The notes under the pieces were generated by a model, which worked only from the letters and a program-made list of their open reading frames with translations, was not told the origin of the DNA and did not search any database. From JABAAI01 sp965242745 (GTDB lineage Bacteria; Spirochaetota; Leptospiria; Leptospirales; Leptonemataceae), in NCBI GenBank assembly GCA_965242745.1, contig CBDETG010000088.1, positions 5,665 through 69,664 on the forward strand: a stretch of 64,000 bases of DNA. The letters run 5' to 3'. Positions 52,224 to 60,949 of the stretch are shown in pieces; position 1 is the stretch's first letter; each line of letters starts with the position of its first letter. The translations under genes and the position numbers were made by a program.

Positions 52224-53111
52224 ATGCTCTATCTGCTTGCCTTCACGCTGGGTTTATGTCTGGGAAGTTTCTATACCGCCTTGGCCTCCCGCATACTTTA
52301 CTTTTATTACGGGCCTGGACGCAAAAAGATCAAACGGGAGCTCACAGCTTATATGATGCATCAGCCTCTTGCCAAAAAGCATGCGCAAAGGTCTCTGGCT
52401 TTGAGAACTTTATGGAGAGTGCTAACGCAGCCCTCTTTTTGCTTCGGCTGCCAAAGAAGGATAGCCGCCTCTAAGCTCATACCTATATGGGGCTATCTAA
52501 GCAGCAGGGCTCGCTGCAGCGCCTGCAGGAGGCCCATAGGCATCAGTACCTTTTTAGGAGAGCTGTACTTGGGCCTCTTGTTTCTCTTTTCCTATATAAC
52601 ATACGAAAACTATCTCATTGCCATACTCACTGCCTGCTTTTGCGGCCATCTCTACATTTCTCTTGCAACGGACAGCCGCTTTTTTCTTTTGGATTTGGAA
52701 AATGCCTTTTGCCTCTTTTTGCTTGCTATATTGTCTCTTTTTGCGTGGCATGGATTTTCTTTAGCAGCAATGCAGCATAAGCTTTTGGCCTTCAGCGGCG
52801 CCTTCCTTGTATTTGGATTGCTGTGTATACTTGGGCGCTTCCAAAGCCTTGGATTTGGAGATGTGCTTCTGGCATCTGTCATTGCCCTGTTTATAGGATT
52901 GCCTTGGTCCCTCATCGTATTTCAAGCTGCAGCGCTTGCCAGCATCATCTATATCCTTATCATAAAAAAAGACAGGAGAGCCCCTGCTCCTTTGGGGGCT
53001 GCTATGGCTATAGCTTTCTTTTTCATCTTATTTCTTAGCATGATCTTTGATGAGAGCCAAAGGCCGATGAAAAAACACGCGCCAACAACGCTTCCATCCC
53101 CCTCTCTCTAA
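52224..53111 (+). CDS. pilD: prepilin peptidase / N-methyltransferase (A24A)
   Basis: This membrane aspartic protease cleaves type IV prepilin leader peptides and methylates the new N-terminus. The 295-aa protein shows GLCLGSFYTALASRI at the N-terminus, two CxxC zinc pairs (FCFGCQRR and CSACRRPIG), one aspartate segment TDSRFFLLDLENA and the second in FQSLGFGDVLLASVIA (GxGD). The canonical ED-x-K variants are partly changed: the Lys after GxGD is Leu. Seven or more hydrophobic segments are present. It starts 36 bp after the lolA-like gene and precedes birA by 17 bp. A low-complexity tail ends APTTLPSPSL. Confidence 0.88.
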   Translation: MLYLLAFTLGLCLGSFYTALASRILYFYYGPGRKKIKRELTAYMMHQPLAKKHAQRSLALRTLWRVLTQPSFCFGCQRRIAASKLIPIWGYLSSRARCSACRRPIGISTFLGELYLGLLFLFSYITYENYLIAILTACFCGHLYISLATDSRFFLLDLENAFCLFLLAILSLFAWHGFSLAAMQHKLLAFSGAFLVFGLLCILGRFQSLGFGDVLLASVIALFIGLPWSLIVFQAAALASIIYILIIKKDRRAPAPLGAAMAIAFFFILFLSMIFDESQRPMKKHAPTTLPSPSL

Positions 53112-53127
53112 AAAGATACAAATACTT

Positions 53128-54093
53128 ATGCAAGGTCTTCTGGAAGAAAATCCGCAAAACTGGATCATTTTGGATGAAATCGATTCTACAAACAACTTTC
53201 TTTCCAAGAACAAGATGCCTTTAGGAAGCCTATGTTTGGCGCATCGTCAGACTAAGGGCCGAGGACGATTGGGACGCCCTTGGCTTATGCCTGAAGGCGG
53301 GACTGCTTTTCTCTTTTCTGCTCTAAGCAGCCTTGCTGATGTAGGCCCAGCTCTGTATCATAAGGCAAAAGAACATATTGCAGGCGATCTTTCACTCTAC
53401 TCGCTCTTCTCTCTTGCCATGGCCTCTGCGCTTTTGGAAGCGCTGCAGGTTTATATAGAAGGGGATGGCAGAACATACTTCCAAAAGCGCAGGGTGGACT
53501 TGGGTTTCAAATGGCCTAACGATATATTATTAGCCGAGAGCGCTTCTCTCACTTCGCCCTTAGATACTGTAGGAAAAAAGCGCTATGCTAAGCTTGCCGG
53601 CATCTTGCTGGAAAGAAAGCTAAGCGCCCCTGTCCCCAGCGAAAAAAAGCCGCCTAAGGCTGAGCTTTCTCCCATAGTGCTCGGCATAGGTATCAACTGG
53701 GCTGGAGACCCACAGCGTATAGCTCGGCAGTGGAGCAGCTTTCAAAAAGATGCAAGAGACAAGAGCCTCTTTGCCCCTGCTCTGCTGCATACGGAAGTGC
53801 ATACAGCGCCTAAGCCTTCGCTTTTTCTTCCTACCCTGATTACTCAGGTGAATGCCGTGATAAAGCAATTGTACGAGGGCAATGTATCTTTTCTTCAGAA
53901 GATGGAAAAATATTGCTATTTGAAAGGTGCTCTGGTTCTTTATCATAAGCAGGTATATCAGGTACAGGGTCTGGCCCCGGATGGCGCCTTAATCCTTTCT
54001 TTGCATGCAAAAAAAGGACAAAGCCACCAGAGCCAAAGCAGCAAAAAGCTTTACACAAAAGATACAGAGCTTGCAATTCTTTCCTATGTATGA
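53128..54093 (+). CDS. birA: biotin-[acetyl-CoA-carboxylase] ligase
   Basis: BirA activates biotin as biotinyl-AMP and transfers it to the biotin carrier protein. The 321-aa protein lacks the DNA-binding domain and starts with IILDEIDSTNNFLSK. The biotin-binding loop reads QTKGRGRLGRPWLMPEGG, then DLGFKWPNDILLAES and VLGIGINWAGDP. The C-terminal domain (KGALVLYHKQVYQVQGLAPDG) is present. Long inserts around residues 70-90 and 135-150 make it larger than typical class I ligases. The last codons overlap coaX by 8 bp, a sign of translational coupling. Confidence 0.93.
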   Translation: MQGLLEENPQNWIILDEIDSTNNFLSKNKMPLGSLCLAHRQTKGRGRLGRPWLMPEGGTAFLFSALSSLADVGPALYHKAKEHIAGDLSLYSLFSLAMASALLEALQVYIEGDGRTYFQKRRVDLGFKWPNDILLAESASLTSPLDTVGKKRYAKLAGILLERKLSAPVPSEKKPPKAELSPIVLGIGINWAGDPQRIARQWSSFQKDARDKSLFAPALLHTEVHTAPKPSLFLPTLITQVNAVIKQLYEGNVSFLQKMEKYCYLKGALVLYHKQVYQVQGLAPDGALILSLHAKKGQSHQSQSSKKLYTKDTELAILSYV

Positions 54094-54913
54094 GCATGTA
54101 TTAGGCATCGATATAGGTAATACGGATACGGTATTGGGTCTTTTCTGCGCAGATACTTCTGACTTGGAAGTGCAGGAGCTGGGCCGTATAGCAAGCGATA
54201 AAAGCCGCTCAGCTAAGGAATGGTGCAGGCAAATTCGAAATATCATAGAAACTAAGAGCAGCCTTGCAAGACCATTTGCTTCTATCAAAACTTGTATTTA
54301 CAGCTCGGTGGTATCTGAGCTGGCTTCTAAGCTTTCAGATGTGGTACAAACACTCTTTGTAGAGATGCCTCCCCCTATAGAGGTCAGGTGGGATATGCGT
54401 CTCAATCTCAACTTTCTTTATCCTAAACCACAAGAGCTGGGGATAGATCGCATCATCAATGCGCATGCTGCTACTGTGCTGTATCCAAAAAGCGATTTGA
54501 TCATTGTAGATATGGGGACTGCGCTCAGCTTTTGCCTTGTGCACGATGGGAAAACATACTTAGGCGGCTGTATCGCCCCAGGAATGAAGCTTGCCATGCA
54601 GGCCTTAGAAAGGAATACGGACGCAAAACATCTGAAGTCTCGGCCCATTGTATCTAGGCCATCAAGAGTCTTGGGGAAATCTACGCAGGAAGCTTTGCAG
54701 GCAGGGATATTTTTTGGCTGGATAGGGCTTGTACGGGAAATCTTAAAGAGACTCAAGCAAAGCGATACAAGGCGTAAGTACAAAGTGATCGCTACCGGCG
54801 GCTTGGCACTTCTTATGTCTCAGGAATGTCCAGAGCTCTTTGACGAAGTGGACTCTCTTTTGACTCTGCGGGGCCTCAAACACATTTACGCCTTGCAAAA
54901 AAGCAAGCTTTAG
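54086..54913 (+). CDS. coaX: type III pantothenate kinase
   Basis: CoaX phosphorylates pantothenate, the first step of CoA synthesis from pantothenate, and uses the ASKHA fold. The 275-aa protein starts MYEHVLGIDIGNTDTVLGLF with the phosphate-1 motif DIGNTDT. It continues with SSVVSELASKLSDVV, NPPQELGIDR-like PKPQELGIDRIINAHAA, LIIVDMGTALSFCLVHDG and GGCIAPGMKLAMQAL. Type III enzymes need a monovalent cation and resist feedback by CoA. The start at ATG 54086 overlaps birA. Together with panB this gives two pantothenate-pathway genes in the window. Confidence 0.95.
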   Translation: MYEHVLGIDIGNTDTVLGLFCADTSDLEVQELGRIASDKSRSAKEWCRQIRNIIETKSSLARPFASIKTCIYSSVVSELASKLSDVVQTLFVEMPPPIEVRWDMRLNLNFLYPKPQELGIDRIINAHAATVLYPKSDLIIVDMGTALSFCLVHDGKTYLGGCIAPGMKLAMQALERNTDAKHLKSRPIVSRPSRVLGKSTQEALQAGIFFGWIGLVREILKRLKQSDTRRKYKVIATGGLALLMSQECPELFDEVDSLLTLRGLKHIYALQKSKL

Positions 54914-54924
54914 AAGGAGACTGC

Positions 54925-54950
54925 TGTATTTTTAGAATTTCCCTAAAAAT
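54925..54950 (+). terminator. hairpin after coaX
   Basis: ATTTTTAG and CCTAAAAAT form an imperfect stem 12 bp after the coaX stop. It resembles the CAATTTTAGGG hairpin inside the MITE. No clear T-run follows, so terminator function is only possible. Confidence 0.4.
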
Positions 54951-55003
54951 GCTGAGGGCTCCTTTATGGTGCCCGAAGTGCAGAGCATATCGAATGTTCT
55001 GCC

Positions 55004-55540
55004 TGAGCTAGCCTGGATTGTTCTGGTATGTAAAGCACCTGAGCCCCTGCGCTCAATGTGACATAATACGGCGACGAGACTCTGCATATTACAACAAGGC
55101 CTGACGCTGCATTTATACAACCCCCGCCCGCCGTCAGCAAAACCAACTCCGCCTATCCCAAAGGCCGCATATTACAACTCCCGCCCGCTGCGTTCTCTTG
55201 AGCTTGCCTGGCTTGGTTCTGGTATGTACAGCGGGAATCTGGCGCGGCGGCGCCCCATTGCTCCTATGAGCTAGCCTGGCTTGTTCTAGTATATAACGCC
55301 CCTGAGCACCTGCGCTCAATGTGACATAATACGGCGACGAGACTCTGCATATTACAACAAGGCCTGACGCTGCATTTATACAACTCCCGCCCGCTGCGTT
55401 CTCTTGAGCTTGCCTGGCTTGCTTCTGGTATGTACAGCGGGAATCTGGCGCGGCGGCGCCCCATTGCTCCTATGAGCTAGCCTGGCTTGTTCTAGTATGC
55501 GGCGGCGCATGAGCACCTGCGCCGCTGAGCATAAACGCCG
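55004..55540. repeat. tandem array of ~206-263 bp units between coaX and serA
   Basis: Three copies start with TGAGCTAGCCTGG at 55004, 55267 and 55473. Copy B (55267-55472) is 206 bp; copy A (55004-55266) contains an extra internal duplication; copy C is partial. Each contains TGTGACATAATACGGCGACG, ATATTACAACAAGGCCTGAC and GGTATGTACAGC-like stretches. The same words occur in reverse complement in the tail of locus 1 (17700-17800 and 18180-18260). No ORF, RNA family or IS was recognised. GC is higher than in the neighbouring genes. Confidence 0.85.
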
Positions 55541-55652
55541 CCTACTTCAAACCTTGCTTATTCCTCACACCGCCCACAGTAATCCAAGTCTACTTCAACG
55601 TTAATAATACTTCAGATAAGGCAGGCTTGCAGCGCTATGGGCGCAAGGCAGA

Positions 55653-57251
55653 TCAGCGTAGGTCTATTTGTTTGCTGTCAGTAATGTGCTCCAGTTCTTC
55701 TAGTTCTTCCAGCGTGGATTGTGATAAGACTTCGTCTATACTAATAATACAGTAAGCGCTACCGCCTTTTGCGTCACGGCTTAGTTCCAAGCTGGCGATG
55801 TTTACGCCTTTTTCCCCCAGAAATGTCCCTATGCTTCCTACTACTCCAGGTATGTCTTGATTTTTTATGGCCAGCAGTATGCCTTCCGGCTTAAACTCTA
55901 ATGGAAGACCAAATAAGGAAACGACCAAAGCCTGCCCCTGCATAGTAGTATATTGGAGCTCCATAGACTCTCCTTGCACGTCCGTGATACGCAAACGCAC
56001 ATAGCTGGAAAAAGACTTGCTGCTGGCATGGCGCAGCTCCCGCAACTGTATATTCCTTTCCTGCATAGTCATGGGGGCGCTTAAAATATTCACTTCTTCT
56101 CCTAAGATAGGTACAAGCAAACCATATTGTATGGCACAACGCACGGCTTCTGTTTTGTGCTTTGCTATTTCTCCGTGATAATGTATTTCAAGGCGGCACA
56201 GCTCCTTAGCCATAAGACCGAGAAATTTGCCAACACGCATGCCCCCTTCATAGTATGCTTGGAGGAAGTCCTTCGCCTTAGGCTCGATGACAGGGAAGTT
56301 ACATGTATTGCGTACTGAGCCATCTTGGAAAAAACGAGTCATAGTATCTGCCGAATCCAAAGCAACAGCCAGCTCTGCATCTCCTGTAGAGGCGCCGAGA
56401 TGCGGGCTGAGTATACAGTTATCTAATTGGCGCAGAGGCGAATCGGGAGGCAGAGGCTCTACAGTAAAAACGTCCAGGGCGGCGCAGGCAATCTTCCCGC
56501 TTTTTAAGCCCTGCGCCAGGGCCTCTTCGTTGTAAATACCGCCCCTTGCAGCATTAATGAGAATGACTCCGTCCTTGAGTTGAGACAGGTTTTCCAGGTT
56601 AATAAAATCACGAGTGCTTTCTGTAAGGGGGGTGTGTACTGTAATAAAATCAGAACGATTCAGCAGCTCCTTTGCTTTGACAATTTCCACATTCATGTCC
56701 TCGAGCGTAGCTGCGCCTATGTATGGATCGTGAGCGATGACGTGCAGCTGGAGCGCCTTGGCGCGCAGTACCACTTCTCTTCCAATACGACCTAAGCCGA
56801 GCACGCCGAGCGTCTTAGCTGTTACTTCACAGCCTTTGAAACGGGACTTTTCCCACTTAGAGGCTTTCATAGAAGCATGCGCTTGTGGAATATTACGAGC
56901 GCTTGCAAGCAGGAGTGCGATTGCATGCTCTGCAGTAGAAATGCTGTTAGCTCCCGGAGCATTTGCAACAATGATGCCCCTGCGTGATGCCTCTGGTATG
57001 TCAATGTTATCTACGCCCACCCCAGCGCGTATAATGATCTTAAGCCGCAGCGCCCTTGCCAGCGCTTCTTTATCGACCTTTGTACTGGAACGAATAATAA
57101 GCCCCTCAGCTTCTGGGAGCGCAGCAAGAAGCTCCTTGCGCTGAAAACCTTCCTTATGGTAGGAGACGCAAAAGAGGGCCTGATTTTGTGTCAGCCTCTC
57201 TACTCCTTTTTTGGCAAATGTATCGCTGATGATGATCTTATGCTGCGCCAT
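55653..57251 (-). CDS. serA: D-3-phosphoglycerate dehydrogenase, long form with ACT domain
   Basis: SerA oxidises 3-phosphoglycerate, the first step of serine synthesis. The 532-aa protein shows GLIIRSSTKVDKEALA, IIIRAGVGVDNIDIPEAS, the NAD-binding LGVLGLGRIGREVVLRAKAL, LINAARGGIYNEEALAQGL, and DVFTVEPLPPDSPLRQLDN with LSPHLGAST (catalytic His). An intervening domain and a C-terminal ACT domain (IPGVVGSIGTFLGEKGVNIA) match the long, type I form. Downstream lies the tandem-repeat region toward coaX; upstream a 318-bp gap toward the divergent bcp gene. Confidence 0.96.
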   Translation of the reverse strand: MAQHKIIISDTFAKKGVERLTQNQALFCVSYHKEGFQRKELLAALPEAEGLIIRSSTKVDKEALARALRLKIIIRAGVGVDNIDIPEASRRGIIVANAPGANSISTAEHAIALLLASARNIPQAHASMKASKWEKSRFKGCEVTAKTLGVLGLGRIGREVVLRAKALQLHVIAHDPYIGAATLEDMNVEIVKAKELLNRSDFITVHTPLTESTRDFINLENLSQLKDGVILINAARGGIYNEEALAQGLKSGKIACAALDVFTVEPLPPDSPLRQLDNCILSPHLGASTGDAELAVALDSADTMTRFFQDGSVRNTCNFPVIEPKAKDFLQAYYEGGMRVGKFLGLMAKELCRLEIHYHGEIAKHKTEAVRCAIQYGLLVPILGEEVNILSAPMTMQERNIQLRELRHASSKSFSSYVRLRITDVQGESMELQYTTMQGQALVVSLFGLPLEFKPEGILLAIKNQDIPGVVGSIGTFLGEKGVNIASLELSRDAKGGSAYCIISIDEVLSQSTLEELEELEHITDSKQIDLR

Positions 57252-57569
57252 TTGTTATGTATATTCCAGAGGGCTGCGCTCTTTGAGCGAGCGCTGCAAA
57301 AAGGGCCTGCAGCAAACTTCCTAACCCAAGCTAAGGATGCTGTCAGCTTATGGTCAGTTTTTTCATGGTCTTTGTAAAGGCAAAGAGAAAAAACATGAAC
57401 GAATGTAAGACCTGCGGATATTTGTTATTTCACACTTTCTGCTTTGCCGTGCCGAATTATTTGCTTGCAAAAAAACTTCTTCCTAAAAAACTTAGCATCG
57501 AAGCTTGGCTATCGAAGCTTGGCTATCGAAACTTGCATCGAAGCTTGGCTATCGAAGCTTGGCACATTC
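57252..57569. other. divergent region between serA and bcp
   Basis: Overlapping plus-strand frames here (57350-57637 and the upstream part of the bcp frame) show no protein signature. The main feature is the 14-bp repeat at 57495-57561. Confidence 0.5.
57495..57561 (+). repeat. 14-bp tandem repeat directly upstream of bcp
   Basis: GCTATCGAAGCTTG and close variants are repeated about five times, ending 8 bp before ATG 57570. One unit reads GAAACTTG and two lack one or two bases. The array occupies the place where a ribosome-binding site is expected, and no good site is visible. Confidence 0.9.
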
Positions 57570-58058
57570 GACATGAACTTAGAGAGTTTGGAAAAAGGAG
57601 CAAAGATACAAGATACGCAGCTAATCTTGGGAGATGAGAGCAGAAAGAAGCTTTCAGAATTAATGGGCCCGCAGGGTATGATATTATATTTTTATCCTAA
57701 AGACAACACCCCTGGCTGTACAACGCAAGCCTGCGATTTTCGAGATCACGCGCAGAGCTTTGCAAGCGCAGGCTATAGCATTGTAGGGGTCTCAGGTGAT
57801 TCTTCTGCCTCGCACCAGAGCTTTGCTCAAAAGCAAAGACTGCGCTTCCCTCTTGTAACGGATACGGGTCACAAGCTGGCTAAAGCTCTGGGAGTTTATG
57901 GAGAGAAGAATCTCTACGGACGCATAATGCAAGGGATACGGCGCACAAGCTTTGTGCTAAACCCGGCTTTGGAAGTTGTCAAGGTATACCAAAATGTCAG
58001 AGCTAAGGGGCATGTAGAGCGCCTTCTTAGAGATATGGAAAATCGCTTTGCATCGTAG
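57570..58058 (+). CDS. bcp: peroxiredoxin of the Bcp/PrxQ group
   Basis: Bcp is a thiol peroxidase that reduces hydrogen peroxide and organic peroxides. The 162-aa protein starts MNLESLEKGAKIQD. The active site reads FYPKDNTPGCTTQACDFRDH, with the peroxidatic Cys and a resolving Cys five residues later, the PrxQ CX4C pattern. YSIVGVSGDSSASHQSFAQK and FPLVTDTGHKLAKALGVYGEK follow, then GIRRTSFVLNP. An open frame extends to 57444 through the repeat array, but ATG 57570 fits the family. pepA starts 12 bp after its stop. Confidence 0.93.
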   Translation, partial: DMNLESLEKGAKIQDTQLILGDESRKKLSELMGPQGMILYFYPKDNTPGCTTQACDFRDHAQSFASAGYSIVGVSGDSSASHQSFAQKQRLRFPLVTDTGHKLAKALGVYGEKNLYGRIMQGIRRTSFVLNPALEVVKVYQNVRAKGHVERLLRDMENRFAS

Positions 58059-58070
58059 AAGACAGAATAA

Positions 58071-59804
58071 ATGAAAAAAAAGACCACAGCATCCCATAGC
58101 AAGAAAGAGCAATACCCCATGCCTCCGCAGCATTTCGTTTTTGCAGAGCCATCAGACTCGAGCCGCGCATGTCCCGTGTCCTTTTTCCCTGTTTTTGCAG
58201 ACAGCGCTCCTGCTGAGATCATAGAGGAGCTCCAAAAAGAAAGCGCAAACGCAAAGCACAAAGTCTCTGAAGCTCTCGAAGCTTTAGAGCAGCACTACAA
58301 ATCCGCAAACTTTAAGGCGCAGGCGGGACAAATACTATACTTGGCTGAGTATGGCCTGCTTTTGGGCGGCATGGGCAGAAAAGAGACGTGGCATCCTGAA
58401 AAACTTTGCGAGCTTTTTCGTTCTATAGGAAGCAAGCTTAGCTCTCTGAAAGACATTTCTTTACGGGTATATATTACAGAAGCTTTACTGCAATGCCTGG
58501 ATGAACATAGGGCGCAAAGGGAGCCTTTTGCAAAAAGTCTGCCTCTTGACTTCCATGCAAGGAATAAGAAAGACGCTAAGCAAGAAAGCAAAGCAAAGCA
58601 GAAGGAAGAAGAGGAAGAAGAGGAAAAAACGAAGAGGCATGATTTTATTGCCGCATCCAAAACAGAAGATATCATCCTCCAGCTTGTTGCCTGTATCAAC
58701 ATAGGCGCAGCAAGCATGGAAGTCTGTAAGTCTAAGGCAAAGCCTCAAAAAAAACCTATATATACAAGCCTTGCATGCGCTAATCTAAGTCAAAGCAGAC
58801 TAACAAAGGCCTTAGAGCGGGGCCGGCACGTATCTGAAATGATCCATGGGGCGCGTTATATAGCGTCTTTGCCGGGCAACTTGTTTCATCCCGGGCATTA
58901 TGAGCGCTATGCGCTTAAGCTTGCAAAGACATATAAGCTCAAGTGCAGGGTTTTTCAGGAAGCTGAGCTGAGGTCTATGGGCTGTGGAGGAATATTAGCT
59001 GTGGGGCAAGGCTCTGCTATTCCTCCCCGCATGATCCTTTTGGAACACAGGCCGCCTCAGGCAAAGTTTAGGGCTCCCTTAGTGCTGGTAGGTAAGGGCA
59101 TAACTTTTGATACAGGCGGTATTTCTATTAAGCCCGCAGCGGATATGCACGAAATGAAGTACGACATGTGCGGCTCTGCTCTGGCTTTGCATAGCATTGC
59201 GCTTGCGGCGCTTGCCCGGCTCCCCCTGTCGGTAGTGGCTCTCCTTGGTATAGCAGAAAATATGCCCGGAGCTAATGCAATCAAACCAGGTGATGTCTAC
59301 ACCGCATATGATGGCGCAAGCATAGAGATACAAAATACCGATGCCGAAGGCAGGCTTGTTCTAGGTGACCTCCTAGCCTATGCGTCTTTGCATTACAATC
59401 CCTTATGTATTCTGGACTTTGCCACTTTGACGGGAGCCTGCCTTGTAGCCCTTGGCAATGAGGCGGCAGGCCTTATGACAGCTTCAGAAGAACTGGCGTC
59501 CCGGCTCAATGATGCTTCTTTGCGTTCTTTAGACCGTCTCTGGAGGCTGCCGCATTGGAGCGTCTATGGAGCAGGCTTAAAATCAGAAGTGGCAGATCAA
59601 CGTAATATAGCAGGGAGAGGCGGCGGCACGATTTCTGCAATGCGCTTTTTGGCTCACTTTGTCCCAGAAGAAATAGCTTGGGCTCATATCGATATTGCAG
59701 GCGCTGCATGGCGCTCCAAGGCCTTTGGATCACAAGGGAAAGGCAGCACAGCATGGGGCATCCGTCTTATGGCTGCTTTTATGGAAGACCTGCTTGCCTC
59801 TTAA
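58071..59804 (+). CDS. pepA: leucyl aminopeptidase (M17)
   Basis: Cytosolic M17 aminopeptidase with two metal ions. The 577-aa protein has the metal-binding core VGKGITFDTGGISIKPAADM, the MKYDMCGSALALHS segment, the family signature NTDAEGRLVLGDLL and a final GSTAWGIRLMAAF. The N-terminal domain (~residues 1-260) carries an unusual highly charged insert (KKDAKQESKAKQKEEEEEEE, residues ~164-183) and is longer than in E. coli PepA (~500 aa). The start ATG 58071 is followed by eight A, but the frame is continuous. Likely co-transcribed with bcp. Confidence 0.94.
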   Translation: MKKKTTASHSKKEQYPMPPQHFVFAEPSDSSRACPVSFFPVFADSAPAEIIEELQKESANAKHKVSEALEALEQHYKSANFKAQAGQILYLAEYGLLLGGMGRKETWHPEKLCELFRSIGSKLSSLKDISLRVYITEALLQCLDEHRAQREPFAKSLPLDFHARNKKDAKQESKAKQKEEEEEEEKTKRHDFIAASKTEDIILQLVACINIGAASMEVCKSKAKPQKKPIYTSLACANLSQSRLTKALERGRHVSEMIHGARYIASLPGNLFHPGHYERYALKLAKTYKLKCRVFQEAELRSMGCGGILAVGQGSAIPPRMILLEHRPPQAKFRAPLVLVGKGITFDTGGISIKPAADMHEMKYDMCGSALALHSIALAALARLPLSVVALLGIAENMPGANAIKPGDVYTAYDGASIEIQNTDAEGRLVLGDLLAYASLHYNPLCILDFATLTGACLVALGNEAAGLMTASEELASRLNDASLRSLDRLWRLPHWSVYGAGLKSEVADQRNIAGRGGGTISAMRFLAHFVPEEIAWAHIDIAGAAWRSKAFGSQGKGSTAWGIRLMAAFMEDLLAS

Positions 59805-59837
59805 CAGGCAGTACTTTCTACAAAGCCTGCGCCCTTG

Positions 59838-60218
59838 CTAGCTTATCTCTGTTGGAAGAAAACTAAAACCCTGCGCTATTTTTTTCATAATAACTTGGTC
59901 TTTTTTAGATAAGGTGTTGCAAAGCCTTGCGATTTCTATAGCCTCCTTGGAATACTTCCTGCCCTGCTCATCTGCTTGTTTCAAAAAAACAGGAGGCTTA
60001 TTATACATGATCCATTCTGCGTTAATGCCGTAAGATGCTTGGATGGCCAAGGCCACTACGCGGCGAATCTTATGACAGCCGCTGAAGTACATAGCAACAG
60101 AAGACAAAGAAATTCCCAGAGTGCTGCTGAGTTCCTGACGTGAAACATTCATTTCACGCATAATTTTTTTTACCCTTTCTTCAGGGCTGACTATATATGC
60201 TTTGACTAGTTTTTGCAT
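59838..60218 (-). CDS. XRE-type helix-turn-helix regulator
   Basis: The 126-aa product (from ATG 60218; TTG 60230 would add four residues) has an N-terminal HTH of the Xre/CI class: RVKKIMREMNVSRQELSSTL, then GISLSSVAMYFSGCHKIRR, where the second helix pair fits recognition. ALAIQASYGINAEWIMYNKP is a typical continuation in short repressor-like proteins. The C-terminus (EAIEIARLCNTLSKKDQVIM) is helical and may mediate dimerisation. It lies opposite to and 732 bp before the locus 3 leader, so it could control that lipoprotein, but no operator was recognised. Confidence 0.78.
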   Translation of the reverse strand: MQKLVKAYIVSPEERVKKIMREMNVSRQELSSTLGISLSSVAMYFSGCHKIRRVVALAIQASYGINAEWIMYNKPPVFLKQADEQGRKYSKEAIEIARLCNTLSKKDQVIMKKIAQGFSFLPTEIS

Positions 60219-60230
60219 TAAGCGAAGCAA

Positions 60231-60660
60231 AACTTTACTTTAAGTATAAATTTGTCATCATTTTTTAGAAACAATTTCCAAGCTCTGTAGCTAAAGCGCC
60301 TTCTATGTATTATTCGTCAATCAAATGCGCAAAACATACATTTTTTGCTACTTTTAGGATAAAAAATACGCAAATAGGCGCATGATAGGGCCTTTTTGCG
60401 CAAAACTTGTGGCAACTTGTTCTGTATACGGCGAATACTGAAGGCCTGCGCTCCCTGAGCCCCTGCGCTAGGGGCAGCTGGGTGGCAATTTTCGTTTTTG
60501 CCTGCGCAGAAAAACGTGTTTTGTCCCCAAAAAACAAAAAAACTTCCCTTTTCGCACAAAAACAGCATTTTTTACTTGCTTTTTTTCATAGCTTTATGAT
60601 ATCAAGTAATATAGGCAGATTTTTATCCTGCGCTTGCATAGCAAAATAGCGGGCCTAAAC
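60231..60660. other. AT-rich intergenic region before locus 3
   Basis: No feature was recognised here apart from short palindromic bits. Two minus-strand frames (60310-60568) overlap each other in different registers and look like chance. Promoters for the XRE gene and for locus 3 must lie in this region or in the tandem repeats that follow. Confidence 0.45.
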
Positions 60661-60890
60661 TTGCGCTAAAAGCGCTTGCAAGCATAAGCAGCAGCCTAAG
60701 CATGACATAAGCTTTGTGTGATTGCCTGCGCTAAAGTGTTGCGCTAAAAGTGTTTGCAAACATAGGCAGCAGTATAAGCATGACATAAGCTTTGTGTGAT
60801 TGCCTGCGCTAAAGTGTTGCGCTAAAAGTGTTTGCAAACATAGGCAGCAGTATAAGCATGACACAGCTTTGTGTGATTGCATGATGCAAA
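60661..60890 (+). repeat. 78-bp tandem repeat (about 2.9 units) upstream of locus 3
   Basis: Units begin TTGCGCTAAAAG at 60661, 60739 and 60817, with exact 78-bp spacing between starts. Units 2 and 3 contain TATAAGCATGACA, a -10-like word. The third unit runs into the leader shared with locus 1 (TGACACAGCTTTGTGTGATT, GCAAAAGCCGCAAGC). Locus 1 has a single corresponding copy near 13970-14080. Confidence 0.85.
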
Positions 60891-60949
60891 AGCCGCAAGC
60901 AAGCAGGCTAAAAACGCTTGCTAAATTTTTGAATAAGGAGTGTGAAATT

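Noticed and set aside
60310..60568. Two overlapping minus-strand small frames
   Set aside because: They overlap in different frames, lack ribosome sites and show no similarity to known proteins.
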